Shown here: positions 9,181 through 17,479 of the stretch, piece after piece
Position numbering within the stretch: the stretch's first letter is position 1
How the letters are laid out: every line of letters starts with the position of its first letter
NCBI RefSeq assembly: GCF_040215725.1
Contig: NZ_CP157969.1
Coordinates: forward strand, 62,001-126,000
Reading direction: 5' to 3'
Length of the DNA stretch: 64,000 nucleotides
From: Rhizobium sp. ZPR4
Lineage (GTDB): Bacteria; Pseudomonadota; Alphaproteobacteria; Rhizobiales; Rhizobiaceae
Translations under genes and position numbers: made by a program
Notes under the pieces: model-generated
What the model saw: only the letters and a program-made list of their open reading frames with translations
Told to the model about the DNA's origin: nothing
Databases searched by the model: none

Positions 9181-10554
9181 ATGCTCGCCAACTCCCTTAT
9201 CGAACTCGATCGCGCGCACCTCATCCATCCGGTCTCATCCTATCGCGGCCATGAAAAGCTGGGCGTGCGGGTGCTACGATCCGCAAAGGGCGCGACTGTC
9301 ACCGATGCATCCGGCCACCAGCTCGTCGATGGATTTGCCGGCCTCTGGTGTGTGAACGCCGGCTACGGGCATGAGAGCATCGTCGAGGCGGCGGCCCGCC
9401 AGATGCGTGAACTCCCTTATGCGACCGGCTATTTCGATCTCGGCTGCGAGGCGGCCATTCGTCTCGCAGCCGAACTCGCCGACCGGGCGCCCGGCGACCT
9501 CAATCATGTCTTCTTCACGCTCGGCGGATCGGATGCGGTCGACAGCACGGTGCGTTTCGTGCGCTACTACTGGCATGCGAAGGGCAAGCCGGAGCGCGAT
9601 CAGTTCATCTCGATCGAGCAAGGCTACCACGGCTCCTCGACGGTCGGAGCCGGCTTGACGGCGCTGCCGGGATTTCACGCCGGCTTCGGCGTCCCCTTCG
9701 ATTGGCAGCACAAGATCCCCTCGCCCTATCCTTACCGCAATCCGGTCGGCGAAGAGGCGGACGCCATCATTGCCGCGTCGATCGCAGACCTCAAATCAAA
9801 GATCGAGGCGATCGGCGCCGAGCGCGTAGCGGCATTTTATGCCGAACCGATCCAGGGATCAGGCGGTGTCATCGTGCCGCCGAAAGGCTGGCTGAAGGCG
9901 ATCCGCGATCTCTGCAGCCAGTATGACATTCTTTTCATCGCCGATGAGGTCATCACCGGCTTCGGCAGAACCGGTCCGTTGTTTGCCTGTTCGTACGACG
10001 AAGTCGTTCCCGACTTCATGACGACGGCCAAGGGCCTGACCTCCGGCTACGTGCCGATGGGCGCGGTCTTCATGTCAGATCGTGTTTATGATGTCATCGC
10101 TGACAGTGCCGGAAATGCCGCCATCGGCCATGGCTACACCTATTCGGCCCATCCCGTCAGCGCCGCCGTCGGGCTCGAGGTGCTGAAGCTCTACGAGGGC
10201 GGCCTTCTGGAAAACGGCATCAAGGCAGGCGCGCGCCTGATGGCGGGGCTGGAAAGCCTGCGTGACCATCCGCTGGTCGGCGATGTCCGCGGCCGCGGGA
10301 TGCTGGCGGCCGTCGAGCTCGTCGTCGACAAGGTCAAGAAGACACCGTTACCAAGTGCTGCCGCGCCGGCTCGCAGGATTTTCGATCGCGCCTGGGATAA
10401 TGGCCTCGTCATCCGCGCATTCGCCCATGGCGTGCTTGGATACGCGCCACCACTTTGCTGCACGGACGGTGATATCGACGCGATCCTGGAGCGCACACGT
10501 AAGACACTCGACCAGACTTTGGATGATCCGGACGTTCGGGATGCCATGCGTTGA
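9181..10554 (+). CDS. class III PLP aminotransferase (omega-amino acid/polyamine:pyruvate type)
   Basis: A 457-residue class III aminotransferase. The Schiff-base Lys lies in FMTTAKGLTSGYVPMGAV, and the PLP Asp in LFIADEVITGFGRTG. The N-terminal HLIHPVSSY and FAGLWCVNAGYGH segments are typical of the putrescine/beta-alanine:pyruvate transaminase group. The start is the ATG at 9181, which has TGGAG eight bases upstream and lies just after the acetyltransferase stop. Its product would be an aldehyde, which fits the aldehyde dehydrogenases earlier in the window. The amino donor is not determined by sequence. Confidence 0.87.
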   Translation: MLANSLIELDRAHLIHPVSSYRGHEKLGVRVLRSAKGATVTDASGHQLVDGFAGLWCVNAGYGHESIVEAAARQMRELPYATGYFDLGCEAAIRLAAELADRAPGDLNHVFFTLGGSDAVDSTVRFVRYYWHAKGKPERDQFISIEQGYHGSSTVGAGLTALPGFHAGFGVPFDWQHKIPSPYPYRNPVGEEADAIIAASIADLKSKIEAIGAERVAAFYAEPIQGSGGVIVPPKGWLKAIRDLCSQYDILFIADEVITGFGRTGPLFACSYDEVVPDFMTTAKGLTSGYVPMGAVFMSDRVYDVIADSAGNAAIGHGYTYSAHPVSAAVGLEVLKLYEGGLLENGIKAGARLMAGLESLRDHPLVGDVRGRGMLAAVELVVDKVKKTPLPSAAAPARRIFDRAWDNGLVIRAFAHGVLGYAPPLCCTDGDIDAILERTRKTLDQTLDDPDVRDAMR

Positions 10555-10613
10555 AGCGGCGTAGGCCGTTCTTCGTTGGTGAAATGTCGGACGGAGCCGG
10601 AAATTCGGAATTT

Positions 10614-10627
10614 TGTGCCGCGGCACA
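10614..10627. promoter_or_regulatory. perfect 14-base palindrome TGTGCCGCGGCACA
   Basis: A perfect dyad lying 163 bases before the second HAD gene in a 235-base gap. Its right half continues into GCGGCACACCA, also present at 5509-5519. It could be an operator for a cluster regulator or a structural element; no regulator has been linked to it. Confidence 0.4.
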
Positions 10628-10789
10628 CCATCGATTCGGCGACTCCGCCGCTCAGGAACTGCCAAACTACTTCCTAGAACGGCTGAAAACCGGCTTTTCC
10701 GGGCCTTGGCAGGAAGATTTCCGCCCCTTGGGCCAGAATTTTATGCTGCAAGTGGCTTGTCCGCGGCAGATCATGAAGGAGAGCATGAC

Positions 10790-11512
10790 TTGGCCAAAGA
10801 TTTTCAGGACTTCAAATATCTCACTTTCGACGTCGTCGGCACGCTCATTGATTTCGAAGGCGGCATAAAGACCTGCCTCACCGAGATTGCGACGGAAGTC
10901 GGCACCTCCATCGACGGCGAGGAAGCATTGAGACTCTACCGCCAGGCGCGCTACAGCGAGGATGCGGATCTCTTTCCGGACGATCTCTCACGCGTCTACA
11001 TGGTCATTGCACCCGCACTCGGCCTGCCGGCGGAAGATCGTTATGCGCGGCGGCTGCGCGATTCGGTGGCCAACTGGAACGCGTTCGACGACAGCGCGGC
11101 AGCACTTGCCGAGCTCAAGATAACACATCGCCTCGTCGCAATGACAAATGCTCGCCGCTGGGCGCTCGATCATTTTGAAAAGAAGCTGGGCTCGCCGTTC
11201 TTTGCGACCTTTACCGCCGACGATACCGGCACGGAAAAGCCAGATCCCGCCTTCTTCGAACAGGTATTCGAATTCGTCACCGGCAAAGGGGCAAGCAAGA
11301 ACGATATCCTGCATGTCGCCCAGAGCCAGTATCACGATATCGGCATTTCGCGAAAACTTGGTCTCACCAATTGCTGGATCGAGCGCCGTCATGCGCAGAA
11401 CGGCTATGGCGGGACGATAGAGCCCGAAAACTTCACTCAACCCGACTACCACTTCACGTCGATGGCGGCCTTCGCCTCGGCGGTCAAGGAAAGGCTGACC
11501 GAAAGACAATGA
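10790..11512 (+). CDS. HAD-superfamily hydrolase (second haloacid dehalogenase-like enzyme)
   Basis: A 240-residue HAD-family protein with motif I FDVVGTLIDFE, motif II AMTNARR and motif III TEKPDPAFF, then HVAQSQYHDI. It resembles the first HAD gene at 7338-8006 in plan, though motif I has Val in place of Tyr. The start is inferred to be the TTG at 10790: it has AAGGAGAG six bases upstream and yields MAKDFQDFKYLTFD, which matches the family N-terminus. The nearby ATGs are in other frames. It precedes the peptide-type transporter by 64 bases, so it may process the imported compound. Confidence 0.78.
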   Translation: MAKDFQDFKYLTFDVVGTLIDFEGGIKTCLTEIATEVGTSIDGEEALRLYRQARYSEDADLFPDDLSRVYMVIAPALGLPAEDRYARRLRDSVANWNAFDDSAAALAELKITHRLVAMTNARRWALDHFEKKLGSPFFATFTADDTGTEKPDPAFFEQVFEFVTGKGASKNDILHVAQSQYHDIGISRKLGLTNCWIERRHAQNGYGGTIEPENFTQPDYHFTSMAAFASAVKERLTERQ

Positions 11513-11576
11513 CCCAACCCGGGAGAGCTCGCGAGCAAGACGAGCATCCCATCAATCAACAGAAAAGGGGAATGAG

Positions 11577-13187
11577 ATGACTGACAGAATTACAAACTGG
11601 ACCACCGCCGACGACGCAATGGTGGAAAACGCCATCCGGCGCGGAGCAACGCGGCGCGATCTTCTGAAACTGATGCTGGCGGGAGGCGTCGCGGTATCAT
11701 CAGCAGGCATCATTCTCGGCCGCGCCACGCAGGCCGTTGCAGCCACGCCAGTCTCGGGCGGCGCGTTCAAGGGGGCCGGCTGGTCGTCGTCCACCGCCGA
11801 CACGCTAGACCCCGCCAAGGCTTCCCTGTCGACAGACTATGTGCGCTGCTGCTCGCTCTACAATCGCCTGACCTTCATCGACAAGGCCGGCGTAACGCAA
11901 ATGGAGCTTGCCGAGAGCATCGAAAGCAAGGACGCCAAGACCTGGACGATCAAGCTGCGCAAGGGCGTGACGTTCCATGACGGCAAGGAACTGACGGCCG
12001 ACGACGTCGTCTTCTCGCTGAAGCGCCATCTCGACCCGGGCGTCGGCTCCAAGGTTGCCAAGATCGCCGCCCAGATGACCGGCTTCAAGGCGGTCGACAA
12101 GTCGACCGTCGAAATTACGCTTGCCGACCCGAATGCCGACCTGCCGACCATTCTGGCGCTCCATCACTTCATGATCGTTGCCAACGGCACGACGGACTTT
12201 TCGAAAGGCAACGGCACCGGCGCTTTCGTTCTCGAAACCTTCGATCCGGGCAATCGCTCGGTCGTCGTCAAGAACAAGAACTACTGGAAGTCTGGCCAAC
12301 CCTATCTCGACTCCTTCGAGTTCTTCGCCATCAGCGACGACAATGCCCGTGTGAATGCCCTGCTCTCGGGCGACATTCATCTTGCCGCCGCGATCAATCC
12401 GCGCGCTGTGAAGCTGGTCGATGGCCAGTCGGGCTTTGCCCTGTCGAAAACGACAAGCGGCAATTACACCAATCTCAACATGCGCCTCGACATGACGCCG
12501 GGGAACAAGAAAGACTTCGTCGACGGGATGAAGTCTCTGGTCAACCGCGAGCAGATCGTCAAATCAGCATTGCGCGGCTTTGGGGAAGTGGCCAACGATC
12601 AGCCCGTCTCTCCGGCCAGCATCTATCACAACAATGATTTGAAGCCGAAAGCCTTCGATCCGGACAAGGCCAAGTTCCACTTCCAGAAGGCGGGCGTGCT
12701 CGGCCAATCCATTCCGGTGATCGCGTCCGATGCAGCGGGTTCGTCGATCGATATGGCGATGATCATTCAGGCGGCCGGCGCGAATATCGGCATGAAGCTC
12801 GATGTCCAGCGCGTTCCGTCCGACGGCTACTGGGATAATTACTGGCTGAAGGCGCCGATCCATTTCGGCAACATCAATCCGCGCCCGACGCCCGACATCC
12901 TGTTCTCGCTCCTCTACGCTTCGAATGCCCCATGGAATGAGAGCCAGTACAAGTCGGAGAAATTCGACAAGATGCTGATCGAAGCCCGTGGCTTGCTCGA
13001 TCAGACCAAGCGCAAGCAGATCTACGACGAAATGCAGGTGATGATCGCCGACGAGGCAGGCACCATCATCCCTGCCTATATCTCGAATGTGGATGCCATT
13101 TCGAGCAAGGTACACGGATTGGAAGCCAATCCGCTCGGTGGCATGATGGGTTACGCGATGGCGGAGTATCTCTGGCTCCAGGCCTGA
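11577..13187 (+). CDS. ABC transporter substrate-binding protein, family 5 (peptide/opine type), Tat-exported
   Basis: A 536-residue periplasmic binding protein of the dipeptide/oligopeptide class. The N-terminus carries a twin-arginine signal, TRRDLLKLMLAGG around residues 26-38, followed by a hydrophobic stretch ending near ATQAVAA. The mature part shows KLRKGVTFHDGKELTADDV, the family 5 signature. It is followed by two permeases and a fused ATPase, giving a complete importer. Given the amine oxidase, aminotransferase and acetyltransferase nearby, the ligand may be a modified amino acid, opine or small peptide; this is inference. Confidence 0.9.
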   Translation: MTDRITNWTTADDAMVENAIRRGATRRDLLKLMLAGGVAVSSAGIILGRATQAVAATPVSGGAFKGAGWSSSTADTLDPAKASLSTDYVRCCSLYNRLTFIDKAGVTQMELAESIESKDAKTWTIKLRKGVTFHDGKELTADDVVFSLKRHLDPGVGSKVAKIAAQMTGFKAVDKSTVEITLADPNADLPTILALHHFMIVANGTTDFSKGNGTGAFVLETFDPGNRSVVVKNKNYWKSGQPYLDSFEFFAISDDNARVNALLSGDIHLAAAINPRAVKLVDGQSGFALSKTTSGNYTNLNMRLDMTPGNKKDFVDGMKSLVNREQIVKSALRGFGEVANDQPVSPASIYHNNDLKPKAFDPDKAKFHFQKAGVLGQSIPVIASDAAGSSIDMAMIIQAAGANIGMKLDVQRVPSDGYWDNYWLKAPIHFGNINPRPTPDILFSLLYASNAPWNESQYKSEKFDKMLIEARGLLDQTKRKQIYDEMQVMIADEAGTIIPAYISNVDAISSKVHGLEANPLGGMMGYAMAEYLWLQA

Positions 13188-13205
13188 CCGCCGCTGGACA
13201 CCTCT

Positions 13206-13232
13206 CCCGAGGACGGCTGACGCCGCCTCGGG
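13206..13232 (+). terminator. GC-rich hairpin between binding-protein and permease genes
   Basis: CCCGAGG pairs with CCTCGGG, with an inner CGGC/GCCG stem and TGAC loop; GGATTTT follows. It sits just after the binding-protein stop. Such hairpins commonly stabilise or partly terminate the upstream message so that more binding protein than permease is made. Confidence 0.6.
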
Positions 13233-13288
13233 GGATTTTCGTCCCGCAAATGCCATTCGTTCCTTAGAACGCCGCAGGAGCATTTTGT

Positions 13289-14239
13289 TTGAGATCCGAG
13301 GTTTCCTTTCTTGTCCTGAACCGGCTCTTCATTGCGATCATCTCCTTGCTGATCGTGTCGTTCGCCGTGTTTTTCGCAACCAGCATGCTGCCGGGAGATA
13401 CCGCTTCGATCCTGCTCGGCCAGGCGGCGACGCCGGAAGCGGTGGCAGGCTTGCGCAAGGCCATGCACCTCGACGAGCCGGCAATCCTGCGGTTCATGGG
13501 ATGGCTTTTGGGCTTGATGAGGGGCGACCTCGGCATCTCCTATGCGAATAACATGCCCGTCGCGCAGCTGATCGGCGGCCGCCTGGTGGCGACGCTGGAG
13601 CTTGCGGCCATCACCACTCTCGTCTCCGTGCCACTGGCACTGCTGCTCGGCATTACGTCTGCCATGCTTCGCGGCTCCTATTATGATCGGCTCGTGACCG
13701 TCATCTCGATCGGCGTCATATCGGTGCCCGAATTCATGGTCGCGACGCTCGCGGTCTTGCTGTTCGCCGTTTATCTGCGCTGGCTGCCGGCATTGTCGTC
13801 GACGAGCGAGGCCCATACGCTCTTCGATCTCATGAAAATCTATGCCATGCCGGTCATTACGCTTACCTTTGTCATTTCGGCCCAAATGATCCGGATGACC
13901 CGGGCAGCCCTCATCGAAACGCTGAAGACGCCCTATGTCGAAATGGCCCTGCTCAAGGGCGCCTCGCGCAGCCGCATGGTGTTCCGGCACGCATTGCCCA
14001 ATGCTCTCGGGCCGATCGTCAATGCCATTGCGCTTTCGCTCTCCTACCTCGTCGGCGGCGTCATCATCGTCGAGACGATCTTCAACTATCCGGGCATCGC
14101 CAAGCTGATGGTGGACGCGGTCGCAACCCGCGATCTGCCGCTCATCCAGAGCTGCGCGATGATCTTCTGCCTCGGCTATCTCTTGCTGATCACCGCCGCC
14201 GACATCATTGCAATCCTGTCAAATCCGAGGCTGCGATGA
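13289..14239 (+). CDS. peptide-type ABC transporter permease (DppB-like)
   Basis: A 316-residue inner-membrane permease with about six hydrophobic segments. The first is at residues 10-30; a cytoplasmic EAA-like loop GASRSRMVFRHALPNALGP follows near residue 225. The start is a TTG at 13289 with CAGGAG eight bases upstream; no in-frame ATG gives a full first membrane segment. Its stop overlaps the next permease start by four bases (ATGA), so translation is coupled. Confidence 0.88.
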   Translation: MRSEVSFLVLNRLFIAIISLLIVSFAVFFATSMLPGDTASILLGQAATPEAVAGLRKAMHLDEPAILRFMGWLLGLMRGDLGISYANNMPVAQLIGGRLVATLELAAITTLVSVPLALLLGITSAMLRGSYYDRLVTVISIGVISVPEFMVATLAVLLFAVYLRWLPALSSTSEAHTLFDLMKIYAMPVITLTFVISAQMIRMTRAALIETLKTPYVEMALLKGASRSRMVFRHALPNALGPIVNAIALSLSYLVGGVIIVETIFNYPGIAKLMVDAVATRDLPLIQSCAMIFCLGYLLLITAADIIAILSNPRLR

Positions 14240-15087
14240 TCACGAAAAGCTTGGCTCCCCGCCCCTCATCTCTGTTTGGCTACAAGGTCAGCCCCGTTGG
14301 CGTTGTGGCTTTCACCATCATCCTCGGCTGGACGATCGTCGCCCTGTTCGCGCCCTATATTATCCCCTACTCAGTCGGAGATATCGTCGATACGGATTAT
14401 TTCGGCCCGATGAGCCCGCAATTGTGGCTCGGCTCCGACTATCTCGGCCGCGACATGCTCTCGCGTGTGCTGATGGGCGCGCGCTATACTGTCGGCATTT
14501 CATTGGCTGCCGTGGCACTCTGCTGTTTTTGCGGCGTGGCGCTCGGCATGACCGCGGCCGTGATCGGCGGATGGTTCGACACGATCCTGAGCCGGTTTCT
14601 CGACGCCTTGAATTCGATCCCGAGCAAGCTTTTCGGCCTGGTCGTCGTTGCCGCTGTCGGCTCGTCCATTCCGGTGCTGATTATCACGCTCGCCGTCATT
14701 TATACCCCCGGCGCCTATCGCTTTGCCCGCGCCCTTGCCGTCAACATCAACACGATGGATTTCATCACGGTTGCGCGCAGCCGCGGCGAGAAAGTCGGCT
14801 ACATCATCGGCTCCGAAATCCTGCCGAACATTATCCGGCCGGTACTGGCAGATTTCGGCCTGCGCTTCGTCTTTGTCGTGCTCCTGCTATCGGGCCTTTC
14901 CTTTCTTGGCCTCGGCCTGCAGCCGCCCTATGCCGACTGGGGAGCGCTGGTCCGCGAAAATATTGGCGGGTTGCCTTTCGCCGCTCCTGCCGTGATCGTG
15001 CCCTCCTTTGCCATCGCCAGCCTCACCATCAGCGTCAACCTGCTGATCGACAACCTGCCGCGCAGGATCAGGGACAGGAGCGCATGA
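14236..15087 (+). CDS. peptide-type ABC transporter permease (DppC-like)
   Basis: A 283-residue partner permease. It has the DppC N-terminal cytoplasmic lead, a first membrane segment at about 22-45, the periplasmic FGPMSPQLWLGSDYLGRDMLSR motif typical of this group (split over residues 55-78) and the loop ARSRGEKVGYIIGSEILPN. It overlaps the preceding permease and the following ATPase by four bases each, an arrangement that keeps the complex subunits co-translated. Confidence 0.88.
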   Translation: MITKSLAPRPSSLFGYKVSPVGVVAFTIILGWTIVALFAPYIIPYSVGDIVDTDYFGPMSPQLWLGSDYLGRDMLSRVLMGARYTVGISLAAVALCCFCGVALGMTAAVIGGWFDTILSRFLDALNSIPSKLFGLVVVAAVGSSIPVLIITLAVIYTPGAYRFARALAVNINTMDFITVARSRGEKVGYIIGSEILPNIIRPVLADFGLRFVFVVLLLSGLSFLGLGLQPPYADWGALVRENIGGLPFAAPAVIVPSFAIASLTISVNLLIDNLPRRIRDRSA

Positions 15088-16745
15088 CGATGACCAACCT
15101 CGTTGAAATCAGGAATCTCAAGGTCGAGGCCAGGACGGACTCCGGCCGGGTCATCGAGATCATCAAGGACGTCAGCTTCGACATCGCCAAGGGCGAAATC
15201 GTCGCGCTGATCGGCGAAAGCGGCTCGGGCAAGACGACGATCGCCCTGACGCTCATGGGACATGCGCGAGAAGGCTGCCGCATCTCCGGCGGCAAGATCC
15301 AGGTCGACGGGCAGGACATGGCCGCGCTCTCCGAAAGCGAACGGGCGAAAGTCCGTGGCACGACGGTCGCCTATATCCCGCAAAGCGCGGCGGCGGCCTT
15401 CAATCCCGCCACGAAGATCATCGAGCAGGTGATGGAGGTCACCCGCATTCATCGGCTGATGCCGCCCGAACAAGCGCGCCGTCGCGCGATCGAGCTCTTT
15501 CGGGCGCTGTCGCTCCCAAATCCGGAAACGATCGGCGAACGATATCCGCATCAGGTCTCCGGCGGTCAGTTGCAGCGGCTCGCCGCCGCCATGGCGCTAA
15601 TTGGCGAACCCAAGCTCGTCATCTTTGACGAACCGACCACCGCGCTCGATGTGACAACACAGATCGACGTGCTGAAAGCGTTCAAATCCGTCATTCGTGC
15701 CGGAGATATTGCCGGCGTTTACGTCTCCCACGATCTGGCGGTCGTGGCGCAGATCGCCGATCGCATCGCTGTGCTCAAGGGCGGCGAAATCCAGGAATTG
15801 GCGAGAACTGAAGCGATCCTGACGCGGCCGAGCCATCCCTATACGCGCGAGTTGTTGGCAGCCTTCGAGCCGAAGCAGGCCATCCGCGACAACAAAACAG
15901 GCGGGTCGATTGCGCCCGTACTGAGGATCGACAGCCTGGTCGCCGGCTATGGCGATCTCCAGCCCAACGGCCTGCCGGCGGTCTGTGCGGTTCAATCCGT
16001 GAGCCTCGAGGTGGAGAAAGGCAGAAATCTCGGCATCATCGGAGAGTCCGGATGCGGAAAGTCGACGCTCGCGCGTGCGATTGCCGGAATACTGCCGGCC
16101 GTGTCAGGCACCATCGGCTTCAATGGCAGCGACATGAATCGCACCGCCAAATTGCGCACACGCGATCAATTGCGGGAGATGCAGATCGTTTTTCAATATG
16201 CCGATACCGCGCTCAATCCGGCAAAGTCGATCGCCGATATTCTCGAGCGGCCCTTGGTCTTCTATCACGGCATGGATCGCAAGGCGCGGGAGGCGAGAGT
16301 CGATCAACTGCTTGACATGGTGCGATTGCCCCGCGCGCTTCGCTATCGCTATCCGTCGGAATTATCGGGCGGCCAAAAACAGCGTGTGAATTTCGCCCGC
16401 GCCCTGGCCGCCGAGCCACGCCTGATCATCTGCGATGAAATTACCTCCGCCCTCGACACCGTCGTTGCCGCCGCGATCATCGATCTCCTCAAGGAGCTGC
16501 AACGTGAGCTGCATCTATCCTACATCTTCATCAGCCATGATCTCTCGGTCGTCGAGGCAATCTGCGACGAGATCGTCGTGATGTATGGCGGGAAGAAGGT
16601 GGAGCAAATCACGCGTGAGACCACGAATGCGCCTCGTCACCCCTATTCGCAACTGCTGTTCGGGTCCGTTCCCAAGCTTGATCCGACCTGGCTTGACAAT
16701 CTTGTCCAGGATCCAGCGCTCAAGCGTGAATATGGTCACGGCTAA
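15084..16745 (+). CDS. fused ABC transporter ATPase with two nucleotide-binding domains (DppD-DppF type)
   Basis: A 553-residue protein with two complete ATPase domains that power the preceding permeases. Domain 1 has Walker A GESGSGKTT at residues 44-52, signature VSGGQLQR and Walker B VIFDEPTTALD. Domain 2 has Walker A GESGCGKST near residue 320, signature LSGGQKQR and Walker B LIICDEITSALD. The longer open frame upstream is the permease gene read in another frame. The ATG at 15084 overlaps the permease stop, with an alternative ATG six bases later. The fusion replaces the separate DppD and DppF subunits of enteric systems. Confidence 0.9.
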   Translation: MTMTNLVEIRNLKVEARTDSGRVIEIIKDVSFDIAKGEIVALIGESGSGKTTIALTLMGHAREGCRISGGKIQVDGQDMAALSESERAKVRGTTVAYIPQSAAAAFNPATKIIEQVMEVTRIHRLMPPEQARRRAIELFRALSLPNPETIGERYPHQVSGGQLQRLAAAMALIGEPKLVIFDEPTTALDVTTQIDVLKAFKSVIRAGDIAGVYVSHDLAVVAQIADRIAVLKGGEIQELARTEAILTRPSHPYTRELLAAFEPKQAIRDNKTGGSIAPVLRIDSLVAGYGDLQPNGLPAVCAVQSVSLEVEKGRNLGIIGESGCGKSTLARAIAGILPAVSGTIGFNGSDMNRTAKLRTRDQLREMQIVFQYADTALNPAKSIADILERPLVFYHGMDRKAREARVDQLLDMVRLPRALRYRYPSELSGGQKQRVNFARALAAEPRLIICDEITSALDTVVAAAIIDLLKELQRELHLSYIFISHDLSVVEAICDEIVVMYGGKKVEQITRETTNAPRHPYSQLLFGSVPKLDPTWLDNLVQDPALKREYGHG

Positions 16746-16770
16746 CCGATGCCGTGATGCTGGATGCCGC

Positions 16771-17247
16771 TTACATGGGAAACAGGCTGGTGAGCGGCAT
16801 ATGCGACTTGACGATCGGTGATTTGAGCACGACGAAACTGAAATACTTGTCGATGCCGATATCCATGTCGGTCAGCCGTTCCATGATGGTCTGGTACTCG
16901 CCGATCCCGGCGGTGACGAACTTGATGAGATAGTCGTAACCGCCCGAGACGAGATGGCACTCGATCACCTGGTCGATTTTCTCGACCACGTTAAGGAAGC
17001 GGGCAAAGTCGATCTGCCTGTGGTTCTTCAGGGTAATTTCGGTAAAGACGGTCAAAGTCTGGCCAAGTTTGGCGAGATTGATCTGCGCCGAATAGCCCTC
17101 GATATATCCTTCCGCCTGCAGCCGCTTGACGCGCATGAGGCATGGGCTGGGCGAAAGAGCCACCAGCTCTGCCAACTCGACATTGGTGATGCGGCCGTTT
17201 CTCTGAAGCTCGTAGAGGATTTTGATGTCGATCCGATCCAGTTTCAT
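16771..17247 (-). CDS. Lrp/AsnC-family transcriptional regulator
   Basis: A 158-residue regulator. The helix-turn-helix lies at residues 1-55 (LDRIDIKILYELQRNGRITN, then LSPSPCLMRVKRL) and the RAM ligand-binding domain fills the rest (VIECHLVSGGYDYLIKF). The ATG at 17247 yields the standard N-terminus; the longer frame is not supported. It converges on the peptide transporter operon and diverges from the FAD oxidoreductase gene at 17480. By family habit it may control either neighbour in response to an amino acid. Confidence 0.87.
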   Translation of the reverse strand: MKLDRIDIKILYELQRNGRITNVELAELVALSPSPCLMRVKRLQAEGYIEGYSAQINLAKLGQTLTVFTEITLKNHRQIDFARFLNVVEKIDQVIECHLVSGGYDYLIKFVTAGIGEYQTIMERLTDMDIGIDKYFSFVVLKSPIVKSHMPLTSLFPM

Positions 17248-17451
17248 GAGAGACCCGCCATTGAAAAAGTGCCGAAGACAGACGGCACAAAATGCTGCTA
17301 CCAATCAAGACAGAGGGTAGCACACCCAATGGGCATGTCCATCCGGAAGAAAAATCTCCGTTGAAGCACAATAGTTTATACAGTAGATCAATCACGGCAT
17401 AAAATTTGGCGTGACGGTGATCTCCAGCAAGGTTTGGCCAAGCAATGAATT

Positions 17452-17468
17452 AGATTCGGATAGAATCT
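17452..17468. promoter_or_regulatory. inverted repeat next to the ribosome site of the FAD oxidoreductase gene
   Basis: AGATTC-GGATA-GAATCT overlaps the region just before the GGAG ribosome site at 17469. Placed between the AsnC-type regulator and the oxidoreductase gene, it is a candidate regulator site. The match is short and could be chance. Confidence 0.3.
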
Positions 17469-17479
17469 GGAGATCGCGC

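Noticed and set aside
14208..15083. long N-terminal extension of the fused ATPase frame
   Set aside because: This stretch is the DppC-like permease in another frame; the ATPase begins at the overlapping ATG at 15084.
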